A DNA stretch of 64,000 nt from CALSMU01 sp963926405 (lineage in GTDB: Bacteria; Bacteroidota; Bacteroidia; Flavobacteriales_D; Parvicellaceae): contig CAWUXI010000019.1 in the NCBI GenBank assembly GCA_963926405.1, forward strand, positions 10,328-74,327, in the 5' to 3' direction. Made by a program: the position numbers and the translations under genes. How positions within the stretch are numbered: the stretch's first letter is position 1; each line of letters starts with the position of its first letter. Below, piece by piece: positions 43,927 to 53,777 of this stretch. Under the pieces are notes generated by a model, which saw only the letters and a list, made by a program, of their open reading frames with translations, was not told where the DNA came from and did no database searches.

Positions 43927-45609
43927 ATGAATAAAATAGAGATTTTAAAAAAGCTACTTGCTTTATTAGAGAATGGTGAACTTATTGAAATTAGTTCAGA
44001 AATTGAGAGATTATCAAAGGCATTCTACGCAATTTATAACAGCGAGAAAAAAGAAAGCGATTCTCCAGAAAAAGATTCAGACATAGATACCGAAACTGAA
44101 AAGTTAAACAGTGATATTATAGCTGCATTAAACGCATACAATTTAAAGAAAAAGGAACTTTACGCTTCTATAAAAGCAGAAGAGCAGAAGAACCTTTCAC
44201 TCAAAAAAGAGATTATTTCAGATTTTTCAAAACTCATTGAAAAAGAAGAGAATTTAAGCAAGCTTTTCGGCTCTATAAAAGAGATTAGGGAAAAATGGAA
44301 TGCAATTGGAACCATCCCGAGAGAGAAACAAAGTAAAATACAAGCAGAGTACAGTAAGTTAAGTGAAAAATTTAGCTACAACGTTGATATTTACAAAGAG
44401 CTTAAAGAAAATGATTTAAAGAAGAACTACTCTTTAAAAAATCAAATTATCCATCAAGCAAAAGCTCTTTTAGAAGCTAAAAAGATTAAAGAAGTTGAAC
44501 AATCATTGCGTAAATTACAAAATGAATGGGATGAAGTTGGACCCACTTTTAAAGAACATTGGGAGAAACTAAAGGAAGAATATTGGTCAACCGTAAAAGA
44601 ACTGTACGCTAAAATAAAAGTACATTATACAGATCAAAAAGAATTGCAAAAAGAGAATCTAGTCAATAAAATAGCTCTCATTGAAAAAGTAAAAGAAATC
44701 ATTTCACAAGAGGCTCTTGAACATAAAGACTGGGACAAACTAACTAAAGAATTACTAGAACTTCAAAAAGAATGGAAAAGTACCGGTAATGTCCCAAAAG
44801 ACAGTAACGAGAAAATATGGAATGATTTTAGAAGATTATTTGACACCTTTTTTGAGGCAAAATCCACTTTTTATGAAGCAAGAAATGATGTATTCGATAA
44901 AAAGAAAGAGTTAAAAGCTAAATTGATTGAGAAAGCAGAAGCTTTATCCAAATCTACGGATTGGAAAAATTCTGCTGATGCACTAAAAAGATTGCAAGAA
45001 GATTGGAAAAAAATTGGTCATGCAGGTCAGCATGCTGAACAAAAATTATGGAAATCATTTAGAACTAAATGCGATGCTTTTTTTACAACTAGAGAGGAGC
45101 ACTTCAAGAAAGTAGACATCGAAAATGAAGACAACTTAAAACGAAAGGAGGCTTTGATTGAAAAAATAAAAGAATACAAACATGCAGCAGATCCAAAAGA
45201 AGCTCTTGCTGACCTTAAAACATTTTCGATTGAATTTACTGAAATTGGAAATGTTCCTTTTAAAAAGAAAGATGCTATTTACAAAGCATACAAAAGTGTT
45301 ATTGATGAACATTACACTAATTTAAAAATGGACGATGCTGAGAAGGAAAAAATTCTTTTCGAAGCAAAACTAGACAGTTTAAAGGCAAGTTCAAATTCAG
45401 AAAGTCTATTTGCGCAAGAGAAAGAAAAAATTAGAAATAAAATAAATGACATCGTTAAAGAAGTTGCTAATTACGAAAACAACTTAGGCTTCTTTGCTAA
45501 TTCTAAAGGCGCTGAAGTTCTTCTTAAAGGTGTTAATGAAAATATTGAAAAAGGGAAAAATGAGATTGACAAATTAAAAAGAAGACTCAAATTATTTCCA
45601 AAAGAATAA
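43927..45609 (+). CDS. DUF349-repeat cytoplasmic protein
   Basis: At 560 aa this is Lys/Glu-rich and almost entirely helical. At least five DUF349 units appear, each with the theme L-x-x-L-Q-x-E-W-x-x-I/V-G-x-V/T-P-x-x-x-x-x-x-x-W (for example LQNEWDEVGPTFKEHWEKL, LQKEWKSTGNVPKDSNEKIW and LQEDWKKIGHAGQHAEQKLW). Bacteroidota have one such protein each, with no assigned role. DPP IV starts 5 bp after its stop, so the two are likely co-transcribed. Confidence 0.88.
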   Translation: MNKIEILKKLLALLENGELIEISSEIERLSKAFYAIYNSEKKESDSPEKDSDIDTETEKLNSDIIAALNAYNLKKKELYASIKAEEQKNLSLKKEIISDFSKLIEKEENLSKLFGSIKEIREKWNAIGTIPREKQSKIQAEYSKLSEKFSYNVDIYKELKENDLKKNYSLKNQIIHQAKALLEAKKIKEVEQSLRKLQNEWDEVGPTFKEHWEKLKEEYWSTVKELYAKIKVHYTDQKELQKENLVNKIALIEKVKEIISQEALEHKDWDKLTKELLELQKEWKSTGNVPKDSNEKIWNDFRRLFDTFFEAKSTFYEARNDVFDKKKELKAKLIEKAEALSKSTDWKNSADALKRLQEDWKKIGHAGQHAEQKLWKSFRTKCDAFFTTREEHFKKVDIENEDNLKRKEALIEKIKEYKHAADPKEALADLKTFSIEFTEIGNVPFKKKDAIYKAYKSVIDEHYTNLKMDDAEKEKILFEAKLDSLKASSNSESLFAQEKEKIRNKINDIVKEVANYENNLGFFANSKGAEVLLKGVNENIEKGKNEIDKLKRRLKLFPKE

Positions 45610-45614
45610 AAATT

Positions 45615-47747
45615 ATGAAAAATTTACTTTTTTTACTATTTATAACTTCTTCAGCCATAGCTCAAGATAAAGAGTTAACAATTGAAAGTTCCGTAATGGG
45701 TTATTACCAAGGACTATATCCTCAGTCCTTAAAATGGGATCAATGGCTTACAGATGCAGATAAATATGCCCATGTTAAAGAAAGCTCTTATTTCATTCTT
45801 CCTGCCAAAGCTCTCCCCGATGCTAGAGTAGCTGAACAAATCACACTAAAAAGTATTCAAGAAAATATTACTGATTTGAAACGTCTGCCTTATGCTCAAT
45901 CTATTTCTTCAGAGCAGCTAGTTTTTGATCACAATGGAAATCAGATTATCTACAACTACAAAGGAGACAACACTGGAAAATTTTCTTCTATCCATTATCC
46001 TGCAAGCGCAGCAAATAATGACTTTAATTTTAACACCAAGACAATTGCTTATACTGCAGACAACAATTTATATTTAGCTACTGAGAAAGATTCTATGATC
46101 GTGATTACAAACAGTAATGACAAAAACATTGTTTCTGGACAAGCAATTCATCGTTATGAATTTGGAATCTCAAAAGGAACGTTTTGGTCGCCTACAGGAA
46201 ATTCATTGGCATTTTATCAAAAAGATGAAACCAATGTAGCAGATTACCCTTTACTAGACATTACAACTCGAACTGGCTCTTTAAAAAGCATAAAATACCC
46301 AATGGCTGGGGAAGCAAGTGAACATGGTAGAGTTGGAATTTATAATGTAATAAATAACAAAACTATTTATTTACAAACTGGAGAACCATTAGAACATTAT
46401 GTTTCTAACGTTACATGGAGTCCAGATGAAAAAACCATTTTTATTGTTGAAATGAATCGAGGTCAAGATCATTTTTGGTTCAATCAATATGACGCTATTA
46501 CTGGTGAAAAAATAAAAACTTTATTCGAAGAAAAACACTCTACATTTTTACAACCTATCTACGAGCCTTATTTCATTCCTGGAAAAATAGACCAATTTGT
46601 TTGGCTCAGCGAAAGAGATGGATTTTTCAATATCTACCTCTATAACACAGAAGGTATTTTGGTTAATAAATTAACAGATTTCAAATGGGAAGTGACAGGA
46701 ATTAAAGGGTTCAACAACAAAAACAACAGCTTAATTTTTGAAGGAACCAGCGAAGATGGCAGAGAGTTACATGCCTATTCTGTGGATATAACCTCTAAAA
46801 AAGTAACCCAGCTTACCAAAACTAAAGGAGTTCATCATGCAAAATTGCACGCGAATGGCAAGTATCTTTTAGATAGTTATTCAAACTTGGCTACTCCAAA
46901 TCAAGTTGATATTATTGAAACTGAAAAGGGTAGTATTGTGAACCTTTTCACTGCTCCAAACCCCCTATCAGAGCATAAAACGGGACAAATTGAACTCATT
47001 GAACTAAAAGCAAAAGATGGAACAGCGCTTTATGGAAGAATGATAAAACCATCTAACTTTGATAAAAACAAAAAATATCCTGTCCTTGTTTATGTCTATG
47101 GAGGTCCAGGCGTACAACTTATCACAAACAGTTGGAATGCTGGAGCTAGCTTATGGATGAACTGGCTAGCGGAGCAAGATTATATTGTTTTCACAATTGA
47201 TAATCGAGGAACTTCCAACCGGGGGAGAAAATTTAAAGAAGTTATTCATAAGCAGTGTGGTACAGTTGAAATAGAAGACCAAATAGTTGGCGTGGAATAT
47301 TTAAAATCACTTTCATTCGTTGATAGTGATAGAATGGCCGTTCATGGATGGAGTTATGGGGGATTTATGACCACTTCTTTAATGACTAGAGCTCCTGGTA
47401 CATTTACAACAGGTGTTGCAGGTGGACCAGTACTAGATTGGAAATGGTATGAAGTAATGTACGGCGAAAGATACATGGATACTCCCCAAGAAAATCCAGA
47501 AGGCTATAAAACAGCTAGTCCATTAACATATGTTAACGATTTAGAAGGAAAACTACTCTTGATTCATGGAACAGTTGATGATGTTGTTGTCATGCAACAT
47601 AGTTTAGCGTTTGTCCAAAAATGTGTTGAAGAAGGAGTTCAAATAGATTTCTTTCCGTATCCAATGCACCCCCACAATGTTAGCGGAAAAGACAGGGTTC
47701 ATTTGATGACTAAGGTGTTAAACTACATAATGGAGAATAACAAATAA
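45615..47747 (+). CDS. S9 prolyl dipeptidyl-peptidase IV
   Basis: At 710 aa it has a short signal peptide (to AIAQ), a DPP IV-type beta-propeller (about 50-440) with the substrate-binding Glu pair region NRGQDHFWFNQYD, and an alpha/beta-hydrolase domain. The Ser is in HGWSYGGFMTTS, the Asp in LIHGTVDDVVV and the His in MHPHNV. The enzyme releases Xaa-Pro dipeptides in the periplasm. With the S46 peptidase and the secreted subtilase, it completes an extracellular protein-degradation chain. Confidence 0.94.
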   Translation: MKNLLFLLFITSSAIAQDKELTIESSVMGYYQGLYPQSLKWDQWLTDADKYAHVKESSYFILPAKALPDARVAEQITLKSIQENITDLKRLPYAQSISSEQLVFDHNGNQIIYNYKGDNTGKFSSIHYPASAANNDFNFNTKTIAYTADNNLYLATEKDSMIVITNSNDKNIVSGQAIHRYEFGISKGTFWSPTGNSLAFYQKDETNVADYPLLDITTRTGSLKSIKYPMAGEASEHGRVGIYNVINNKTIYLQTGEPLEHYVSNVTWSPDEKTIFIVEMNRGQDHFWFNQYDAITGEKIKTLFEEKHSTFLQPIYEPYFIPGKIDQFVWLSERDGFFNIYLYNTEGILVNKLTDFKWEVTGIKGFNNKNNSLIFEGTSEDGRELHAYSVDITSKKVTQLTKTKGVHHAKLHANGKYLLDSYSNLATPNQVDIIETEKGSIVNLFTAPNPLSEHKTGQIELIELKAKDGTALYGRMIKPSNFDKNKKYPVLVYVYGGPGVQLITNSWNAGASLWMNWLAEQDYIVFTIDNRGTSNRGRKFKEVIHKQCGTVEIEDQIVGVEYLKSLSFVDSDRMAVHGWSYGGFMTTSLMTRAPGTFTTGVAGGPVLDWKWYEVMYGERYMDTPQENPEGYKTASPLTYVNDLEGKLLLIHGTVDDVVVMQHSLAFVQKCVEEGVQIDFFPYPMHPHNVSGKDRVHLMTKVLNYIMENNK

Positions 47748-47813
47748 ACTATTTCTTTCCTTTTACTCAGCAATCAATACCGTATATGTATTAATTGGAG
47801 CTCTGCAGTTTTT

Positions 47814-47847
47814 TTGATTCATTTATTGATAATTTAGATTAATTTTG
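47814..47847 (+). promoter_or_regulatory. Promoter of the TonB-dependent receptor gene
   Basis: TTG at 47814-47816, a 23-nt spacer and TAATTTTG at 47840-47847 match the consensus, 32 nt before the ATG. Confidence 0.5.
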
Positions 47848-47879
47848 AATTCCATAAAACCCAACTTTTTAATTCAGAA

Positions 47880-50234
47880 ATGAAGAAAGCAACCAACATC
47901 ATTTTAACATCTATTTTCACTTTTCTATTCTGCACGATTGCCTTTGGCCAGAGTGGAACTATTAGGGGAACTGTTTTTGAAAAAGAATCCGGAGACCCTG
48001 TTATTTTTAGCAGTGTTTTAATAAAGGACCATGCTTTTGGTGGAAGCACCGACGTAAATGGTTTTTATCAGATTTCAAAAGTGCCACCTGGCACATATAT
48101 TTTGACTATTGGATCCATGGAATATGCTCCAATAGAAATTGAAGTAACAGTAAGATCAGAAAGAATAACTAGTCAAAATATTTTTTTAGAAAGTGTACTA
48201 GACGAAGTTGAAATTAATGCAACCAGAATAGAAGATAAAACAAAGGTTAAAATTTCAGTTATAAAAGCTACTAAAAAGGACATCAAGGCTGTTCCATCAG
48301 TTGGCGGGGAATCTGATATTGCCACCTATTTTCAAACCGTGCCAGGCGTGGTAACCACTGGCGACCAGGGGGGGCAAATGTATGTAAGGGGTGGATCTCC
48401 TGTACAAAATAAAGTATTATTGGACGGGATGGTAATTTACAACCCTTTTCACTCAATAGGTTTTTTCTCCGTTTTTGATACGGAAATTATTCGTAATGCT
48501 GATATCTATACAGGAGGATATAGCGCAACTTATGGAGGTAGAATTTCATCAATTATGGACATTACCACTAAAGATGGAAACAAGATGGAAACTTCAGGCA
48601 GAGTTGCATTAAACCCTTTTGGCGCTAAACTAACTTTAGGAGGTCCATTACAGGGCAAGAAGAAAAGAGAAACGAACGATGGTAGAGCTAATATTACTTA
48701 CCTGTTTTCTGGAAAACATTCGTATTTAGAGCAAAGCTCTAAAGCATTGTACAGTTATATTGATACAGCTGGTCTACCGTATGGTTTTACTGATTTATAT
48801 GGGAAAATATCTATGCATGGAAATAACGGTAGTAAATTCAATGTATTTGGTTTTAATTTTAGAGACAATGTAACCTGGCAACAACTCTCTACATTAAAGT
48901 GGAGTTCATTTGGTATAGGGACAAACTTTGTAATGGTTCCAGAAGGAAGTCCAGTTCTTATCAGTGGGAAATTTAATTACTCACAATATGGAATTGGAAT
49001 GCGAGAAAGTTTTCCAGACCCTACAAAAATGGTTTTACCCGATTCTAGCACAGTGAAAGGTTTTAGTGGTGGATTTGATTTCAAATACTTTTTAGAAGGT
49101 GACGATGAAATCAGATATGGAATTTCTTTAGAAGGTTTACGTACAGAATATTCTTTCTTTAATTCCGCAGGAAGAGAAATTGAACAAACTCAAAATACTA
49201 CCGAAATTTCTGCTTATATAGATTATAAAATAGTAAGAGGAAGACTTGTCCTTAATCCTAGTTTTAGATTGCAAGCTTATGCAACATCAAAAATCACATC
49301 TCCCGAACCTAGATTAGGTATTAAATACAATGTGAATGAAAGTTTTCGTTTAAAATTTGCCGGAGGATTATACTCTCAAAATCTTACAAGCGCCAACTCT
49401 GATAGAGATGTCGTAAATTTATTTTATGGTTTTTTAACAGGTTCCGAAGACTTACAGGACTCCCTAACTGCTCCAAATGGAAATACAAAAGAATTAACAC
49501 ATTCTCTCCAAAAAGCGACACATGCAATTGCTGGATTTGAGTATGACATCGATAAAAACTTATCGCTAAATGTGGAAGGATATTACAAATGGTTTAACCA
49601 GTTAACGAATACCAACCGGAATAAAATCTATGATGATTCTCCAAATACGGACCCATCTATCCCAGATGTTTTGAAAAAAGATTACATCGTTGAAACAGGT
49701 CAGGCCTTTGGAGTTGACTTAGTATTAAAGCATACAGCTAACAGAACTTATATTTGGTTTGTTTACTCTTTAGGAAAAGTGGACAGATGGGATGGCATTC
49801 AAACGTACGCACCTGTTTTTGACAGAAGGCATAACATAAATTTTATAGCTACTTATTTCTTAGACAAGAAGAAAAACTGGGAATTAAATGGAAGATGGAA
49901 CCTCGGTTCTGGATTACCATTTACGCAAACCCAAGGATACTATCAAAATATTGATTTTTCTCAAGGAATTGGAACGAACGTTACTACAGCTAATACAGAT
50001 CAACTAGGAACGTTATACGCAGATATAAACAAGGGAAGATTGCCTGTTTATCACCGTTTAGACATTACATTAAAAAAACATATTGAATTAAAGAACAAGA
50101 GTAAAATGGAAATTACTGCCAGTGCAACAAATGCATATAGTCGTGAAAACATTTTCTTTGTTGATAGAGTTACTAATGAAAAGGTATACCAGCTTCCCCT
50201 GATTCCTAGTCTTGGATTTAGTTGGACATTCTAG
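47880..50234 (+). CDS. TonB-dependent receptor with carboxypeptidase-like N-terminal domain
   Basis: At 784 aa it has a signal peptide (to IAFGQ), a carboxypeptidase-regulatory-like domain (SGTIRGTVFEKESGDPV to about 105), a plug with SDIATYFQTVPGVVTTGDQGG and MYVRGGSPVQNKVLLDG, and a 22-strand-type barrel ending in an aromatic (SWTF). It imports a large nutrient across the outer membrane. There is no SusD partner next to it, and the size is smaller than SusC types. It may serve peptide or metal uptake; that is a guess from the DPP IV neighbour. Confidence 0.9.
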   Translation: MKKATNIILTSIFTFLFCTIAFGQSGTIRGTVFEKESGDPVIFSSVLIKDHAFGGSTDVNGFYQISKVPPGTYILTIGSMEYAPIEIEVTVRSERITSQNIFLESVLDEVEINATRIEDKTKVKISVIKATKKDIKAVPSVGGESDIATYFQTVPGVVTTGDQGGQMYVRGGSPVQNKVLLDGMVIYNPFHSIGFFSVFDTEIIRNADIYTGGYSATYGGRISSIMDITTKDGNKMETSGRVALNPFGAKLTLGGPLQGKKKRETNDGRANITYLFSGKHSYLEQSSKALYSYIDTAGLPYGFTDLYGKISMHGNNGSKFNVFGFNFRDNVTWQQLSTLKWSSFGIGTNFVMVPEGSPVLISGKFNYSQYGIGMRESFPDPTKMVLPDSSTVKGFSGGFDFKYFLEGDDEIRYGISLEGLRTEYSFFNSAGREIEQTQNTTEISAYIDYKIVRGRLVLNPSFRLQAYATSKITSPEPRLGIKYNVNESFRLKFAGGLYSQNLTSANSDRDVVNLFYGFLTGSEDLQDSLTAPNGNTKELTHSLQKATHAIAGFEYDIDKNLSLNVEGYYKWFNQLTNTNRNKIYDDSPNTDPSIPDVLKKDYIVETGQAFGVDLVLKHTANRTYIWFVYSLGKVDRWDGIQTYAPVFDRRHNINFIATYFLDKKKNWELNGRWNLGSGLPFTQTQGYYQNIDFSQGIGTNVTTANTDQLGTLYADINKGRLPVYHRLDITLKKHIELKNKSKMEITASATNAYSRENIFFVDRVTNEKVYQLPLIPSLGFSWTF

Positions 50235-50367
50235 AACAATGCATATCTTTTTTGAGATTAATTACAAACTTGTAAAAAAAAATTAAAACTTTTGGCAAAA
50301 AAGAGCTTTTAGATAGGCTTTCTACCTTATCTTTACGTCCCGTATTCATTAATTTTTAAGATACGGC

Positions 50368-52005
50368 ATGTCAGAAACAACAAAATACATTTTCGTCACA
50401 GGTGGCGTAGCATCTTCACTCGGAAAAGGTATCATTTCAGCTTCATTAGCAAAACTTCTTCAAGCAAGAGGATTTTCAGTAACCATTCAAAAATTGGACC
50501 CTTACTTAAATGTGGATCCAGGAACATTAAACCCATATGAACATGGTGAATGTTACGTTACGGAGGATGGTGCAGAAACGGATTTAGACTTAGGTCACTA
50601 CGAGCGGTTTTTAAACACTCCTACATCGCAAGCCAACAATGTTACAACTGGAAGAATTTATCAATCCGTAATTTCTAAGGAGAGAAGAGGCGATTACCTA
50701 GGTAAAACAGTACAAGTTATTCCGCACATAACAAACGAGATAAAAGAGCACATTCAACTTTTAGGAAATACTAAAAAGTATGATTTTGTCATTACAGAAA
50801 TAGGCGGAACCGTTGGAGATATAGAATCGCTTCCATTTATAGAAGCTATACGTCAATTAAAATGGGAATTACCAAAGGATGTATTGTTTATTCATTTAAC
50901 GCTAATCCCCTACTTAGCGGCATCTGGTGAGTTAAAAACGAAACCAACACAACATTCCGTCAAAACACTCTTGGAGTATGGAGTTCAACCCGATATTTTA
51001 GTTTGTAGAACAGAACATCACCTAAATGCTGAAATCAAATCGAAAGTTGCCCGTTTTTGCAACGTTGACATTGAAGCTGTAATTGAATCAATAGATGCTG
51101 AAACCATTTATGATGTGCCCTTATTAATGCAAAATGAAAAGTTAGACGAGGTTGTCTTAAAGCACTTAAACGTGCCTTTTGAAGGAGAACCTAACTTGAC
51201 CATTTGGAAAGATTTTCTCCATAAATTTAAACATCCGAAATCGCAGATTACAATTGGTTTGATAGGTAAATATGTTGAACTGAAAGATTCTTATAAGTCA
51301 ATTGCAGAGGCAATTATTCATGCTGGAGCAATTAATGAGTGTAAAGTAAATGTAATATGGATTCATTCGGAATCACTTACAGAAAAAAATATTGACAAAA
51401 AACTAGATAGCTTAAAAGGTATTTTAGTTGCTCCAGGGTTTGGAACAAGAGGTATTAAAGGAAAAATATTAGCAATAAAATATGCACGCGAAAATAAAGT
51501 GCCGTTCTTTGGTATCTGTTTAGGGATGCAATGTGCTGTAATTGAATTTGCAAGAAATGTATTAGGTCACGCTGATGCGCATACAGTAGAAATCGATGAA
51601 AATACGGAAGCTCCTGTTATAGATATAATGGAAGAACAAAAGAACCTTAAAGAAATGGGAGGTACAATGCGTTTGGGAACTTATCCATGTAAAATTAAGG
51701 AAGAATCGAATGCTTTTGATGTGTATCAAAAACATGACATTGAAGAAAGGCACAGACATCGTTATGAATTCAACAATAAATACTTAAACGAATTTGAAAC
51801 CAATGGAATGGTTGCCACAGGAATTAACCCTGATAACAATTTAGTTGAAATTGTAGAAATTAAGGATCACCCTTGGTTTGTTGCTGTACAATTTCATCCA
51901 GAATATAAAAGTACTGTTGAAAATCCACATCCACTATTTGTAAACTTTATTAAAGCTGCAGAAAAATGGAAAATAGAATCAACATCAACTGCTCAAGAAG
52001 CTTAA
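50368..52005 (+). CDS. pyrG: CTP synthase
   Basis: At 545 aa it has the synthetase domain first (FVTGGVASSLGKGIISAS P-loop, KLDPYLNVDPGTLNPYEHGE, EIGGTVGDIESLPF) and the class I glutaminase domain second (FFGICLGMQCAVIEFARNV with the nucleophile Cys, and VQFHPEYKSTVENPHPLF with the His and Glu). It makes CTP from UTP. A hotdog thioesterase follows 6 bp downstream and may be in the same operon. Confidence 0.97.
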   Translation: MSETTKYIFVTGGVASSLGKGIISASLAKLLQARGFSVTIQKLDPYLNVDPGTLNPYEHGECYVTEDGAETDLDLGHYERFLNTPTSQANNVTTGRIYQSVISKERRGDYLGKTVQVIPHITNEIKEHIQLLGNTKKYDFVITEIGGTVGDIESLPFIEAIRQLKWELPKDVLFIHLTLIPYLAASGELKTKPTQHSVKTLLEYGVQPDILVCRTEHHLNAEIKSKVARFCNVDIEAVIESIDAETIYDVPLLMQNEKLDEVVLKHLNVPFEGEPNLTIWKDFLHKFKHPKSQITIGLIGKYVELKDSYKSIAEAIIHAGAINECKVNVIWIHSESLTEKNIDKKLDSLKGILVAPGFGTRGIKGKILAIKYARENKVPFFGICLGMQCAVIEFARNVLGHADAHTVEIDENTEAPVIDIMEEQKNLKEMGGTMRLGTYPCKIKEESNAFDVYQKHDIEERHRHRYEFNNKYLNEFETNGMVATGINPDNNLVEIVEIKDHPWFVAVQFHPEYKSTVENPHPLFVNFIKAAEKWKIESTSTAQEA

Positions 52006-52011
52006 TATCAA

Positions 52012-52431
52012 ATGGAAAAACCGTCAGCATCTGCTATCGTAGATAAAATGTATGAAGACGATTTATTCAGCAAATGGCTTGGCATTGACATTTTAGAAAA
52101 AGGAATTGGAAAATCCAAACTTGTAATGACCATTAGAAATGAAATGGTAAATGGTTTTGGCGTTGCTCATGGAGGAATTACCTACTCTTTAGCAGATAGT
52201 GCATTAGCTTTTGCTTGCAACTCGCAAGGAAGGGAATCTATGTCGATTGAGACTTCCATATCACACACCAAACCAAGCTATGTTGGAGATGTGTTAACCG
52301 CTGAAGCTGTTGAAGAAAGTATATCTTACAAAATTGCTGTTTATCATATCTCTGTGAAAAATCAAAATAACGAAACAGTAGCCCTATTTAAAGGAACTGT
52401 TTATAGAACAAGTAAGAATTGGGTTCTTTAA
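52012..52431 (+). CDS. paaI: PaaI-family hotdog acyl-CoA thioesterase
   Basis: At 139 aa it shows the single-domain hotdog fold with GFGVAHGGITYSLADSALAFACNSQ, in which the HGG and the Asp are active-site elements, and the strand SIETSISHTKPSYVGDVLTAEAV. PaaI removes CoA from stalled hydroxyphenylacetyl-CoA intermediates. It lies 65 bp upstream of the thiolase and close to PaaY and PaaZ, which supports the PaaI name, though the short gap to pyrG ties it to that transcript too. Confidence 0.85.
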   Translation: MEKPSASAIVDKMYEDDLFSKWLGIDILEKGIGKSKLVMTIRNEMVNGFGVAHGGITYSLADSALAFACNSQGRESMSIETSISHTKPSYVGDVLTAEAVEESISYKIAVYHISVKNQNNETVALFKGTVYRTSKNWVL

Positions 52432-52496
52432 TTGGTAATTATTAATTAATACTGTTCTTATTTTAGTTAATTTCAAATCTTAAAATAACACTTTAC

Positions 52497-53705
52497 ATGA
52501 AAGACGCTTATATAATAGATGCAATCAGAACCCCAATAGGAAATTTCGGAGGCACATTATCGCCTGTCAGAACAGATGATTTAGGAGCAATTGTAATAAA
52601 GGAGTTGATTTCAAGAAACCCATCTCTTAATACAGAAGAAATAGAAGATGTATTGTACGGTTGTGCAAATCAAGCAGGTGAGGACAATAGAAATGTAGCC
52701 CGTATGTGCTCTTTGTTAGCGGGCCTCCCCTATTCTATTGGTGGAGAAACCGTTAATCGACTTTGCGCGTCTGGGATGGCTTCCACTATAAATGGATCTA
52801 GAGCCATTAAAATCGGAGATGGAGATATTTACCTTACAGGAGGTGTAGAACATATGACACGTGCACCTTGGATCATTTCTAAAGCATCTCAACCATTTGG
52901 CAGAGATGCTCAAATGCACGATTCAAGTTTTGGATGGCGGTTTATCAATCCTAAAATGAAAGAGTTATATGGTGTTGATGGAATGGGACAAACTGCCGAA
53001 AACTTAGCTGATATTTATAAAATAAGTCGAGAAGATCAAGATCAATTTGCTTTCTGGTCTCAAATGAAAGCTACTGAAGCACAAAATAATGGCAGGCTCG
53101 CTGCGGAAATTGTTCCTGTAATTATACCTCAACGAAAAAAAGAGCCTATCATTTTTGAGAAAGATGAATTTATTAAGTCAACGACAACGCTAGAAATATT
53201 AGGCAAACTAAGACCTGCTTTTAGAAAAGAAGGTGGAACTGTAACAGCAGGAAATGCATCTGGATTAAACGATGGAGCTGGAGCCATTTTACTTGCTTCT
53301 GCTGAAGCAGCTGCAAGGAACAACCTTACTCCAAAAGCAAGAATAGTATCATCTGCTGTTGCAGGTGTTGAACCACGAATTATGGGAATTGGACCTGTTA
53401 AAGCTTCGCAAAAAGCATTGAAAAGAGCTGGTCTAACTTTAGACGACATGGACATAATTGAATTAAACGAAGCATTCGCTGCTCAAGCATTGGCTTGTAC
53501 TAGGGAATTGGGGTTAGAAGATAATGACCCTAGGATAAATCCAAATGGTGGAGCAATTGCAATTGGCCATCCACTCGGAATGACAGGTTCTAGGATACTT
53601 CAAACAGCAATGCTTGAACTTCACAAGCAAAATAAAAAATATGCATTGGTCACTATGTGCATAGGTGTTGGACAAGGGTACGCAACAATAATTGAAAGAG
53701 TTTAA
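52497..53705 (+). CDS. paaJ: 3-oxoadipyl-CoA/acetyl-CoA thiolase
   Basis: At 402 aa this thiolase has the nucleophile Cys in TVNRLCASGMAST, the NEAFAAQALA block, the catalytic His in GGAIAIGHPLGMTGSR and the second Cys in CIGVGQGYATII. It fits the PcaF/PaaJ type that splits 3-oxoadipyl-CoA into succinyl-CoA and acetyl-CoA. Its neighbours in the phenylacetate route (PaaI, PaaY, PaaZ) favour that role, while general fatty-acid thiolases look very alike. Confidence 0.88.
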   Translation: MKDAYIIDAIRTPIGNFGGTLSPVRTDDLGAIVIKELISRNPSLNTEEIEDVLYGCANQAGEDNRNVARMCSLLAGLPYSIGGETVNRLCASGMASTINGSRAIKIGDGDIYLTGGVEHMTRAPWIISKASQPFGRDAQMHDSSFGWRFINPKMKELYGVDGMGQTAENLADIYKISREDQDQFAFWSQMKATEAQNNGRLAAEIVPVIIPQRKKEPIIFEKDEFIKSTTTLEILGKLRPAFRKEGGTVTAGNASGLNDGAGAILLASAEAAARNNLTPKARIVSSAVAGVEPRIMGIGPVKASQKALKRAGLTLDDMDIIELNEAFAAQALACTRELGLEDNDPRINPNGGAIAIGHPLGMTGSRILQTAMLELHKQNKKYALVTMCIGVGQGYATIIERV

Positions 53706-53723
53706 TGAAGTATTATGTAAATT

Positions 53724-53762
53724 GTATAAAGTATTAAGTAAGACTTACTTAATACTTTATAC
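53724..53762. repeat. Heptamer-built palindrome, copy B
   Basis: GTATAAAGTATTAAGTAAG (53724-53742) and CTTACTTAATACTTTATAC (53744-53762) form a perfect 19-bp palindrome with one central base. It is followed by TTAATACAATTA, also found in the flank of copy A at 33234. It separates paaJ from paaY. Confidence 0.8.
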
Positions 53763-53777
53763 TTAATACAATTAACA

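Noticed and set aside
53129..53455. 108-codon minus-strand open frame
   Set aside because: Fully antisense to the thiolase gene; its Ala/Pro-rich translation is a by-product of the thiolase codons.
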